Shown: positions 1 to 6,081 of the stretch, piece by piece | Layout: every line of letters starts with the position of its first letter | Position numbering within the stretch: position 1 is the stretch's first letter | Origin: Candidatus Bathyarchaeota archaeon | GTDB taxonomy: Archaea > Thermoproteota > Bathyarchaeia > TCS64 | NCBI GenBank assembly: GCA_002726865.1 | Contig: PBSW01000002.1 | Span: 1 to 8,195, forward strand | Length of the DNA stretch: 8,195 nt | Direction: 5' to 3' | Notes under the pieces: model-generated | Seen by the model: the letters and a program-made list of their open reading frames with translations, nothing else | What the model was told of the DNA's origin: nothing | The model's database searches: none | Translations under genes and position numbers: made by a program

Positions 1-1
1 C

Positions 2-139
2 AGGGCAGGTCTTAAACCTGCTGACAGGATAGAGCAGAGAATCTCCCATGATGACAAGTCTATAGATGAGTTGAAGCGGGAACTTGAGGCTTTAACTGGA
101 ACTACTGAGGTAGAAGAAATACCCGAACTGGTGAACTGA
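2..139 (+). CDS. C-terminal end of an upstream gene, product unknown (partial)
   Basis: An open frame enters from the left edge and ends at TGA 137-139, giving the last 45 residues. The tail is polar and probably helical (DDKSIDELKRELEAL) and ends in an acidic, proline-containing stretch (EVEEIPELVN). The A of its stop codon is the first base of the next gene's ATG (TGATG), so the frame is very likely a real gene that is translationally coupled to its neighbour. In many phages the gene just before this module is the small terminase subunit, and a helical, acidic C-terminus would not contradict that. This is inference from position only: no DNA-binding domain lies within the visible part. The product is left unnamed. 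Confidence 0.6.
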   Translation, partial: RAGLKPADRIEQRISHDDKSIDELKRELEALTGTTEVEEIPELVN

Positions 140-1011
140 TGCCTTCTAAGCCTTATGAGCGCTTTTACCCCGGAGAAGCTAGAGGACTGCTAGACCCTAC
201 TTGGCCCGGAGTTACCGAAAGGGGCGTTCAGGAGACATGGCGTAGAAACCTTGGGTCTTTCAATGAGAGGCAGAGAGAGAAGAGAAGAGAGCGGGTAAGA
301 GAGGTTTACGGTACTGTCCCTCCCCCTAAAAGGGAGAAAAAAGGCTTACTGGATACTACGTCCGACAGGATGTATGTTGAGAGTGGTTTATTACCAGAAC
401 ACATGGTAGGCCCGATGGCTGGGGTAAGACTATCAGGTGCGGTGAAGGGAACCCCTGCAAATATATTTGAGGCTCTGCCAAAGATAGGGTTTGAGGAGGT
501 AAAAAAGAGGGCCGGTTCTTTGCCACGCTACGGGTCTGCTCGTACCCGCTCCTTCCACAGAGAAGATACTGGGGTAAAGCTAGAGGTTGGCGCATTGGCA
601 GACCACATGGGTCGCCCTGTAAGTGTTTCTGCAATAGGGGAAAAAGTCCCCGATAATAATGTGATAATAAGGGCAATTGCCGTTACCCCCTCTAAAAGAG
701 GCACGAAGGGGATAAAAGATGTTGTAGATGACCTTATAGAGATGGGGGATAGAACAAACACCACATTTTACATACAACCCTCCCCAATAATGGATAGGAG
801 TCAAAAACAACTCGCAATAAGATATGGGGAACGAGTAGGATTGGAGATATACAAAAGGGAGTTTGAAAAACTTTTTAGGCTGTATAAAAAATTCGGTTTT
901 CAGCGACCTAGTAATAACGCCGATATCATGGTGCGATTTCCTCACGGTAAGCAGGGATTCAAAAATACCGGTAATAAATGGTTTGATGAATTTTTTCGGA
1001 CGAAAAACTGA
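139..1011 (+). CDS. Phage protein with GNAT-acetyltransferase-like C-terminal domain
   Basis: This is a 290-aa protein in two parts. Residues 1-140 are basic and probably largely disordered. They include an Arg/Lys/Glu-rich run at 43-68 and two similar short motifs, GLLDPT (16-21) and GLLDTT (69-74). Residues about 145-268 read like a GNAT fold: strand VIIRAIAVTPS (175-185), then a glycine turn and helix RGTKGIKDVVDDLIEMGD (187-204), strand TTFYIQPSP (208-216), and the typical late motif LFRLYKKFGFQ (245-255) followed by strand IMVRFP (263-268). Known GNATs transfer an acyl group from acyl-CoA to an amine. Here the CoA-binding turn has G-x-x-G spacing instead of the classical R-x-x-G-x-G/A, so activity is uncertain. 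The substrate cannot be predicted. The start at 139 overlaps the upstream stop (TGATG) and has no strong Shine-Dalgarno site. The stop overlaps the ATG at 1011. I am confident in the gene and moderately confident in the fold. Confidence 0.72.
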   Translation: MPSKPYERFYPGEARGLLDPTWPGVTERGVQETWRRNLGSFNERQREKRRERVREVYGTVPPPKREKKGLLDTTSDRMYVESGLLPEHMVGPMAGVRLSGAVKGTPANIFEALPKIGFEEVKKRAGSLPRYGSARTRSFHREDTGVKLEVGALADHMGRPVSVSAIGEKVPDNNVIIRAIAVTPSKRGTKGIKDVVDDLIEMGDRTNTTFYIQPSPIMDRSQKQLAIRYGERVGLEIYKREFEKLFRLYKKFGFQRPSNNADIMVRFPHGKQGFKNTGNKWFDEFFRTKN

Positions 1012-1055
1012 TGCCTCACAAGATGTGGCACAAAACAATAGGACTTTTCGACTAA
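1011..1055 (+). CDS. Possible 14-codon minicistron bridging two genes
   Basis: An ATG at 1011-1013 overlaps the stop of the GNAT-like gene (TGATG, 1009-1013). It opens a frame encoding MPHKMWHKTIGLFD that stops at TAA 1053-1055. That stop in turn overlaps the ATG of the next gene (TAATG, 1053-1057). The frame therefore fits exactly between two cistrons with one shared base at each end. Its likely role is to carry terminating ribosomes on to the next start, because that gene has only a weak, distant AGGA. The peptide itself has no recognisable function. The chance of such a fit is not negligible, so this is an inference from geometry, not proof of translation. Confidence 0.4.
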   Translation: MPHKMWHKTIGLFD

Positions 1056-1207
1056 TGCCTATTCAGAGGTGTAAACTAAAGAACGGGAACAAAGGATGGA
1101 AATACGGGAAATCCGGAAAATGTTATGCAAGTAGAAAGAGTGCAGAGAGGCAGCAAAAAGCAATTCATGCCTCCGGCTACAAAGGAAGAACTAGAAGAAG
1201 CAGTTGA
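1055..1207 (+). CDS. Small Cys-containing conserved phage protein
   Basis: This is a 50-aa, strongly basic protein. Its first half follows a pattern I recognise from short phage proteins near terminase genes: a Cys soon after the start (C6), then GWKYGKSGKCY with W15 and C23, then a Lys/Arg-rich helix (SRKSAERQQKAI). The family's function is not known to me. The two cysteines and the basic charge could suit metal or nucleic-acid binding, but two cysteines alone do not make a zinc site. The frame is open much further upstream (to an ATG at 863), but that extension lies inside the GNAT-like gene. ATG 1055 was chosen because it shares a base with the preceding TAA and places the family motif at the N-terminus. 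The 3' end overlaps the terminase frame by up to 83 bases. Confidence 0.7.
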   Translation: MPIQRCKLKNGNKGWKYGKSGKCYASRKSAERQQKAIHASGYKGRTRRSS

Positions 1208-2630
1208 AATAGCTAGGGAGATAAGACAGCGGGAACGATACAACAGGATCGACAACTATGATCCGTACCCCTATCAACTAGCTTTTCACGAAACAGGGTC
1301 TATGGCTAACCAGAGACTCTTGATGGCTGCTAACCGCATAGGCAAGAGTTATTGTGGTAGCATGGAGATGTCTTATCACTTGACTGGGCTTTACCCAGAA
1401 TGGTGGAAAGGAAGGAGATTCTACCAACCCATTGTAGGTTGGGCTGGCGGAGTCTCGAACGAGACAACTAGAGACATTGTACAATTTGAACTATTGGGTT
1501 CCCCCGATGATCCAGAGGCTTTCGGGTCCGGTACTATACCGAAAAAGCATATAATAAAGACCGAAAGGAAGCCCGGCGTTCCCAACGCCAAATCAGTAGC
1601 TTTAATCAAGCACGTTTCCGGCGGGAACTCTTCTTTATTCTTCAAAGCCTACGAGATGGGCATAGAGAAGTGGCAGGGAAGGAGTGTGGATTGCGTATGG
1701 TTGGACGAGGAACCATCAAGAGAACTTTATAGTCAAGCTGTCACTAGAACTTTGGACCGTAAGGGCATGGTTTACATGACGTTTACGCCAGAAGCGGGTA
1801 TGACAGAGACTGTTGCATCGTTTATGAACAACCTGAAGCCCGGACAGTCCCTGAATAACGCTACTTGGGACGATGCTTCAGAGAAAACCCTCTCTATGAA
1901 GGGTAAAAGGGGTCATTTGAACGAAGCTGTTATGGAGCAGATTCTGTCCTCATATAGCCCCCATGAGCGTGAAATGAGGCGTTATGGCAGACCTTCTATA
2001 GGTTCTGGCCTTGTATTCCCTCTCAGTGAGGAGAAAATAATGGTCGATCCGATTCATATAGAGTCGCATTGGCCTAGAATAGCTGCAATAGACTTTGGAT
2101 GGGACCATCCTACGGCTGTTGTGTGGTGTGCAATAGACAGGGATGAGGATGTGTTCTATGTTTACGACTGTTACAGGGCGGCTAAAGCCTCCCCGTCCAT
2201 TCATGCCGAAGTTATACGCACTAGACCCCATTTTATCCCCGTTGCTTATCCCCATGACGGTAATAGACGAGATTCTATGGGTAATCCCGGCTTGGCTGAC
2301 CAGTATAGGAGTCTAGGATGCAACTTCATGCTGGAACATTTTACTAATCCCCCTGCATTGGGAAACAATAAGGGTTCAAACTCTATAGAAGAGGGGTTGA
2401 TGGCTATGTTACAAGCCATAGAAGGTGAGAAATTCAAGGTATTTTCTACACTCTCTGACTGGTTTGAAGAATTCAGGATGTATCACAGGAAAGACAACAA
2501 GGTAGTTCCTCTGAGAGATGATCTCATGTCTTCAACAAGGTACGCCTTCCAATCTCAACGCTTTGCCGTAGCTGGCGAAGACCCGTCATGGACGAATGAC
2601 GTAGAATACAAGAATTATGGAATTATTTAA
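1125..2630 (+). CDS. terL: Phage terminase large subunit (packaging ATPase and nuclease)
   Basis: This protein cuts concatemeric phage DNA and drives it into the procapsid through the portal. It is 501 aa, a normal length for the family. The N-terminal ATPase shows an adenine-binding Q-type motif (DPYPYQ, 46-51), Walker A AANRIGKS (68-75, K74), Walker B SVDCVWLDEE (187-196, D194 and catalytic E195) and a coupling motif MTFTPEAG (218-225). The C-terminal RNase H-like nuclease shows IAAIDFGWDHPTAVVW (319-334, D323), YPHDGNRRD (375-383, D378) and a late acidic pair RDDLMSSTRYAF (464-475, D465/D466), consistent with a metal-binding acidic triad. The start is uncertain. ATG 1125 has a weak GGA upstream and gives a 14-residue extension read out of frame across the previous gene. 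ATG 1167 (MPPATKEELEEA) is a plausible alternative. The stop overlaps the portal ATG (TAATG), which suggests coupled translation. Confidence 0.95.
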   Translation: MQVERVQRGSKKQFMPPATKEELEEAVEIAREIRQRERYNRIDNYDPYPYQLAFHETGSMANQRLLMAANRIGKSYCGSMEMSYHLTGLYPEWWKGRRFYQPIVGWAGGVSNETTRDIVQFELLGSPDDPEAFGSGTIPKKHIIKTERKPGVPNAKSVALIKHVSGGNSSLFFKAYEMGIEKWQGRSVDCVWLDEEPSRELYSQAVTRTLDRKGMVYMTFTPEAGMTETVASFMNNLKPGQSLNNATWDDASEKTLSMKGKRGHLNEAVMEQILSSYSPHEREMRRYGRPSIGSGLVFPLSEEKIMVDPIHIESHWPRIAAIDFGWDHPTAVVWCAIDRDEDVFYVYDCYRAAKASPSIHAEVIRTRPHFIPVAYPHDGNRRDSMGNPGLADQYRSLGCNFMLEHFTNPPALGNNKGSNSIEEGLMAMLQAIEGEKFKVFSTLSDWFEEFRMYHRKDNKVVPLRDDLMSSTRYAFQSQRFAVAGEDPSWTNDVEYKNYGII

Positions 2631-4603
2631 TGGCGATAGAAAAAATCACTGAAGAAGAACTGGTATCCAGAATAAAGAGTGAAATAACAGACTCTTTAGG
2701 ATATGGAGATACTATTTCAGCGCAGCGCGAAAAGGCTATGGAATATTATCACGGACTTCCTTTCGGTAACGAGGTAGAGGGACGTTCTCAATTCGTGGAT
2801 TCGACCGTTCAGGATACTATAGAGTGGATAAAACCATCGCTTATGCGAGTGTTTGCGTCTGGGGATGAAATGGTTAAGTTCGATCCTCATGGACCAGAAG
2901 ACGTAAAGATGGCTGAACAGGCTACAGATTACGTTAATTACGTTTTTACAAAAGACAATCCCGGCTGGGAAATTATGTATTCTTGGTTTACAGATGCATT
3001 GTTATCCAAGAACGGTATCGTCAAAGTCTGGTGGGATGAGACAGACGAATCCCAGAGAGAGGAGTATAAGAACCTCACTGAGGATGAACTGGCTGTTTTA
3101 CTGAATGACCCTGAAGTAGAGGTTATAGAGCATACCGCCCCCGGAGATACCGCTGAGGGTGCTTACGGGGAGATGTCATCCGAAGGCCACCACATAGTAA
3201 TCAAGCGGACAAACTATAACGGCAGGATACGGATTGAGAACGTACCCCCTTCTGAATTCCTTATCGCAAGGGATGCGAAGGACATACAGAATGCTAGATT
3301 TGTATGTCACAGGGTTCAGAAGACCCTATCTGAACTAAGAGAGATGTATCCAGATGAAGATTTAGATTCAGACGAACTGGGTGGAGGAGAAGAGGACTTT
3401 GATGCCTTTTCTGGTGAACGATCCGCAAGGTTTGATTTCGATGAGAGCAATCACTTTGGCTTTAGAGACTCAGAACCTGAAGACGCATTAAAATTATACT
3501 GGCTGCACGAATCATTCCTGAAGACTGATTTCGATGGGGATGGCATTGCTGAATTAAGAAAGGTCTGTACAGTAGGTAGTAAAGTCCTTGAGAATGACGA
3601 GATAGATGCTGTACCTTTTGTCTCCCTAACCCCAGTAAAGATACCGCACAAGTTCTTTGGTCTATCCATAGCTGATCTGGTAATGGACTTGCAGTTGATG
3701 AAGAGTACGCTGATGCGTAACCTCATGGATAATATGTACAACCAGAACTTTGGGCGCTATGCCGTATTGGAAGGGCAAGCGAATCTCGATGACCTGCTCA
3801 CGCAAAGACCCGGCGGAGTAGTCAGGGTAAAATCCCCAAACGCTGTAACGCCCCTCACCACCCCTCCTCTGGAACCATACTCCTTCCAAATGCTTGAGTA
3901 TCTGGACGGGGTAAGGGAATCCAGAGCAGGTGTTTCCAAGATGTCTCAGGGCATGAACGACAACGCCCTGACATCTCATACTACAGCCACCGCCGTCAAC
4001 GCTGTTATGTCTGCTGCCCAGAGTCGTGTAGAACTCATTGCCCGTAACTTTGCAGAGACTGGTGTGAAGGACTTGATGATTACCATATACACCCTTTTGT
4101 ATAAGAACCAAGATAAACAAAGGGTAGTCATGCTCCGTAACGAGTGGGTTCCTGTACGACCCGATGTATGGAACGACAAATATGACTGCACCGTATCTGT
4201 CGCCTTGGGACAGGGTAACAAGGATCAGCAGATGATGCACCTGTCTCAAATGATCCAATTCGCATCTCAATCAATGCAGGGTGGCCTAAAGATTGTAAAT
4301 GAACAGAATATGTACAATCTTGGCTCCGCCCTTGTCAAGGCTATGGGATTCCAGAATGTAAGTGACTACCTGACTGACCCAAGCCAAGTACCGGATCAGG
4401 GTCCATCCCCACAAGAGCAGATGGCTCAGATGGAGATGCAGATCAAACATAAGGAACTTGAGATCAAGGCTGCTGATGTCCAGATCAAAGCCCAGAAAGT
4501 ACAACAGGATGCACAGGAGGCTGCTGTAGATGCACAGTTAAAGGTGGCTGAACTTCAACTTGAACGTGAGCAGCAACGAGCGGTAGCTATAGGAGCGACA
4601 TAA
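2630..4603 (+). CDS. Phage portal protein (SU10-like/P22-like)
   Basis: The portal forms the dodecameric ring at one capsid vertex through which DNA enters and leaves, and on which the terminase docks. This 657-aa acidic protein matches the environmental-phage portal family in several stretches: EKAMEYYHGLPFGNEVEGRS (35-53), then VDSTVQDTIEWIKPSLMRVF (56-75), LLSKNGIVKVWW (124-135), FDGDGIAELRKV (301-312), and the stem/crown-like region PHKFFGLSIADLVMDLQLMK (339-358). There is an Asp-rich loop D300-x-D302-x-D304-G that resembles a calcium-binding loop. Residues about 594-651 form a long Gln/Lys/Glu-rich helix, probably a coiled coil or barrel extension. Its start shares one base with the terminase stop, and its own stop shares one base with the next ATG. 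Its last codons also contain the Shine-Dalgarno site of the next gene. Confidence 0.93.
   Translation: MAIEKITEEELVSRIKSEITDSLGYGDTISAQREKAMEYYHGLPFGNEVEGRSQFVDSTVQDTIEWIKPSLMRVFASGDEMVKFDPHGPEDVKMAEQATDYVNYVFTKDNPGWEIMYSWFTDALLSKNGIVKVWWDETDESQREEYKNLTEDELAVLLNDPEVEVIEHTAPGDTAEGAYGEMSSEGHHIVIKRTNYNGRIRIENVPPSEFLIARDAKDIQNARFVCHRVQKTLSELREMYPDEDLDSDELGGGEEDFDAFSGERSARFDFDESNHFGFRDSEPEDALKLYWLHESFLKTDFDGDGIAELRKVCTVGSKVLENDEIDAVPFVSLTPVKIPHKFFGLSIADLVMDLQLMKSTLMRNLMDNMYNQNFGRYAVLEGQANLDDLLTQRPGGVVRVKSPNAVTPLTTPPLEPYSFQMLEYLDGVRESRAGVSKMSQGMNDNALTSHTTATAVNAVMSAAQSRVELIARNFAETGVKDLMITIYTLLYKNQDKQRVVMLRNEWVPVRPDVWNDKYDCTVSVALGQGNKDQQMMHLSQMIQFASQSMQGGLKIVNEQNMYNLGSALVKAMGFQNVSDYLTDPSQVPDQGPSPQEQMAQMEMQIKHKELEIKAADVQIKAQKVQQDAQEAAVDAQLKVAELQLEREQQRAVAIGAT
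4589..4602 (+). repeat. 14-bp direct repeat, copy 1, carrying a Shine-Dalgarno site
   Basis: The sequence ATAGGAGCGACATA overlaps the last codons of the portal gene. Its AGGAG (4591-4595) lies 7 bases before the ATG at 4603 and so serves as that gene's ribosome binding site. An identical copy lies at 4755-4768, on the other side of the 51-aa gene. Confidence 0.85.
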
Positions 4604-4758
4604 TGACGAAGTACGTAGACCCAAAAACAAAAAATAAGGATGCAATGCTTGCTGGTGCTGGTCAGGGCCTGACCTTTGGTTTAAGTGATGAATTAAGGGC
4701 TGGATTTTCCCTTCCTTTCGCGCTTGGAAGAAAAAGAAAGAAGAAGGCCAAAAAATAG
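4603..4758 (+). CDS. 51-aa phage protein with GLTFGLSDE motif and Lys-rich tail
   Basis: This short gene starts at ATG 4603, which shares a base with the portal TAA. AGGAG lies 7 bases upstream, a good ribosome binding site. The protein has three parts: a polar N-terminus (MTKYVDPKTKNKDA), a small-residue-rich core AGAGQGLTFGLSDELRAGF (17-35), and a very basic end GRKRKKKAKK (42-51). The core resembles a short motif of the form G-x-x-x-G-F/L-x-D-E-x-x-A-G that I associate with much larger phage virion proteins. Here it stands alone. The function is unknown. Its place between portal and scaffold suggests a small virion or assembly protein, and the basic tail could contact DNA or the acidic scaffold. 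An identical 14-bp repeat bounds the gene on both sides. Confidence 0.7.
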   Translation: MTKYVDPKTKNKDAMLAGAGQGLTFGLSDELRAGFSLPFALGRKRKKKAKK

Positions 4759-4768
4759 GAGCGACATA
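4755..4768 (+). repeat. 14-bp direct repeat, copy 2
   Basis: This is the second perfect copy of ATAGGAGCGACATA. It overlaps the TAG stop (4756-4758) of the 51-aa gene. Its AGGAG ends 15 bases before the ATG at 4777, longer than optimal spacing, so it may serve only weakly as that gene's ribosome binding site. The repeat period is 166 bases. Confidence 0.85.
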
Positions 4769-4776
4769 GAAGTTAC

Positions 4777-5025
4777 ATGGATAACGAACTAAGGGAGCAT
4801 AGGGCAAATGCCCTTCTCGAAAACCCGTTGTTTCAAGAAGCATTTGATGTACTAAAGGAAGATTTAATGAACCGATGGAGTAATAGCGGTTCAGCAGATT
4901 TGCAAGCTAGAGAATCAATCTGGCTTGCAATGCGACTGCTTGACAGGATTCATGGTCATTTAACGTCCATTATAGAAACAGGACACATGAACAAGATTCT
5001 TGACGAGCAACATCCATTAATCTGA
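4777..5025 (+). CDS. Conserved small phage protein between portal and scaffold
   Basis: This is an 82-aa, mainly helical, mildly acidic protein. The pattern ALLENPLFQEAFDVLKEDLM (12-31), then a tryptophan in MNRW (31-34), then ARESIWLAMRLLDRIHGHL (44-62) and SIIETG (64-69), resembles a small family often found between the portal and scaffold or capsid genes of tailed phages. Members are usually annotated hypothetical, and I know of no established function. Two amphipathic helices of this kind would suit a small assembly partner, which is inference. It lies 18 bases after the 51-aa gene. The nearest strong Shine-Dalgarno match is inside the 14-bp repeat at somewhat long spacing. A weak GAAG lies closer (4769-4772). 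The stop is TGA 5023-5025, 15 bases before the scaffold start. Confidence 0.8.
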   Translation: MDNELREHRANALLENPLFQEAFDVLKEDLMNRWSNSGSADLQARESIWLAMRLLDRIHGHLTSIIETGHMNKILDEQHPLI

Positions 5026-5026
5026 T

Positions 5027-5032
5027 AGAGGA
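5027..5032 (+). promoter_or_regulatory. Shine-Dalgarno site of the scaffold gene
   Basis: AGAGGA lies 8 bases before ATG 5041 in the short gap after the preceding stop. It supports that start and independent initiation on the scaffold gene. Confidence 0.6.
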
Positions 5033-5040
5033 ATTAAAAA

Positions 5041-6066
5041 ATGGCGGAAAAGCAAGAAGCCCCGCAAGCACATGAAGAACAAACGCAACCCGGTAGTTTA
5101 TGGGAAGCACAAGAGGCACTACTCAAAATGACGGAACCCGAAGGGGAAACACCGGAAACTGAGGAGGCCGAACCTGCGGAAGAAGAAGAGTCTCAACCTG
5201 TAGAGGAAGACGAATCATTGGAAGAGGAATCTGAAGAGTCTGAAGAAGACTCCGAAGAAACTGATAACCGGGCAGAAGAAGGAGAGGACTTATATGCTGT
5301 TACCATAAATGGTGAAGAGCATACAATACCCCTTGACGAACTTCTGAAGGGATATTCCCGGCACTCAGATTATACTCGTAAAACACAAGAACTGTCCGAA
5401 CAACGGCGGAATATCGAAGCACACCATAATCAATGGAGCACAGAGGTTCAGCAGATTCAGACAGAACGACAGCAATACGTTAATGCCCTGCAAAACGTGG
5501 TTGAAAACTCTATGGGCGCTTTGGACCAATTTGCCACCGTAGATTGGGAATCCTTAAAGAACGAAAATCCGCTTGAATATATAACTAAAAGGGATGAGTT
5601 GCGGGAAACGCAAGAAAGGGTTAGGCAAGTTCAATACCAACAGCAGCAAGCTCACGAAGCCTATCAACAGGAGTCGCAAAGAACCCATCAACGTGTTCTA
5701 CAAGAAGAACACGGGAAATTGGTCGGCGCACTTCCTGAATGGGGAGAGGCTGAATCACGTCAGAAACTAGGTAGCGAAATTAAATCATACGCTTTATCGC
5801 AAGGATACACATCTGAAGAGATTGGTTCTTTGTTAGACCATAGGTCTTTAATGACTTTATATAAAGCCATGAAGTTCGATAAGGCTTCTTCACCTGATGT
5901 AGTTCAGAAAAAGGTGAAAAACAAGCCACGGGTAATTCGCGCAGGTTCACCAAGAACCAAGGCTGATGCAGGAAAACAGAAACGTACTACCAAAATGAAA
6001 CGTCTAAGGCAATCAGGTCACGTCGATGATGCGGCTAGTTTGCTGGAAGATATGTTTAATTCTTAA
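5041..6066 (+). CDS. Phage capsid scaffolding protein
   Basis: The scaffold is an internal assembly template that co-polymerises with the capsid protein to make the procapsid and is then removed. The 341-aa protein has the usual arrangement. Residues 31-85 are an extremely Glu-rich, disordered segment. Next comes a compact motif YAVTINGEEHTIPLDELLKG (85-104) with HSDYTRKTQEL (108-118), which is typical of phage scaffold proteins. Residues about 115-225 form a long Gln/Glu-rich coiled coil. A basic stretch (289-323) follows, and then a terminal helix SGHVDDAASLLEDMF (325-339). In P22 a basic C-terminal helix-loop-helix binds the coat protein, and the basic tail here could do the same. The position directly before the major capsid gene supports the call. 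No protease motif is seen, so any proteolytic removal would need another gene. Confidence 0.88.
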   Translation: MAEKQEAPQAHEEQTQPGSLWEAQEALLKMTEPEGETPETEEAEPAEEEESQPVEEDESLEEESEESEEDSEETDNRAEEGEDLYAVTINGEEHTIPLDELLKGYSRHSDYTRKTQELSEQRRNIEAHHNQWSTEVQQIQTERQQYVNALQNVVENSMGALDQFATVDWESLKNENPLEYITKRDELRETQERVRQVQYQQQQAHEAYQQESQRTHQRVLQEEHGKLVGALPEWGEAESRQKLGSEIKSYALSQGYTSEEIGSLLDHRSLMTLYKAMKFDKASSPDVVQKKVKNKPRVIRAGSPRTKADAGKQKRTTKMKRLRQSGHVDDAASLLEDMFNS

Positions 6067-6067
6067 T

Positions 6068-6073
6068 AGGGAG
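6068..6073 (+). promoter_or_regulatory. Shine-Dalgarno site of the major capsid gene
   Basis: AGGGAG sits 8 bases before ATG 6082 in an A-rich leader (ATAAATAA). This is one of the better ribosome binding sites in the window and fits the high expression needed for the main structural protein. Confidence 0.65.
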
Positions 6074-6081
6074 ATAAATAA

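Noticed and set aside
265..306. Nearly all-purine tract (GAGAGG...GAGAGAAG...) in the GNAT-like gene
   Set aside because: It is explained by codons for an Arg/Lys/Glu-rich segment (AGA, AGG, GAG). There is no regular repeat unit.
580..1038. A 152-codon reverse-strand open frame opposite the GNAT-like gene
   Set aside because: The translation is rich in Phe, Tyr, Cys and Ile without any domain pattern. All credible genes in the window run on the + strand.
863..1054. N-terminal extension of the 50-aa protein from ATG 863
   Set aside because: The added 64 residues are an out-of-frame reading of the GNAT-like gene's 3' end. The recognisable family motif begins at ATG 1055.
1151..1160. Possible slippery site (CAAAAAG) for frameshifting from the 50-aa gene into terminase
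   Set aside because: Only five A residues are present, and the terminase frame is +1 relative to the small gene, so the usual -1 heptamer mechanism does not apply. Terminase has its own ATG codons.
1575..1589. Perfect small hairpin GGCGTT-CCC-AACGCC inside terminase
   Set aside because: It has a 6-bp stem, a 3-base loop and no T-run, and it lies in conserved coding sequence. It is likely a chance result of codon choice. A similar CTGGG/CCCAG pair at 1384-1398 was dismissed for the same reason.
3662..4270. A 202-codon open frame on the reverse strand inside the portal gene
   Set aside because: It lies wholly opposite a well-recognised portal sequence. Its translation looks compositionally arbitrary (His/Gly/Arg-rich, scattered Cys) and it has no partner genes on that strand.
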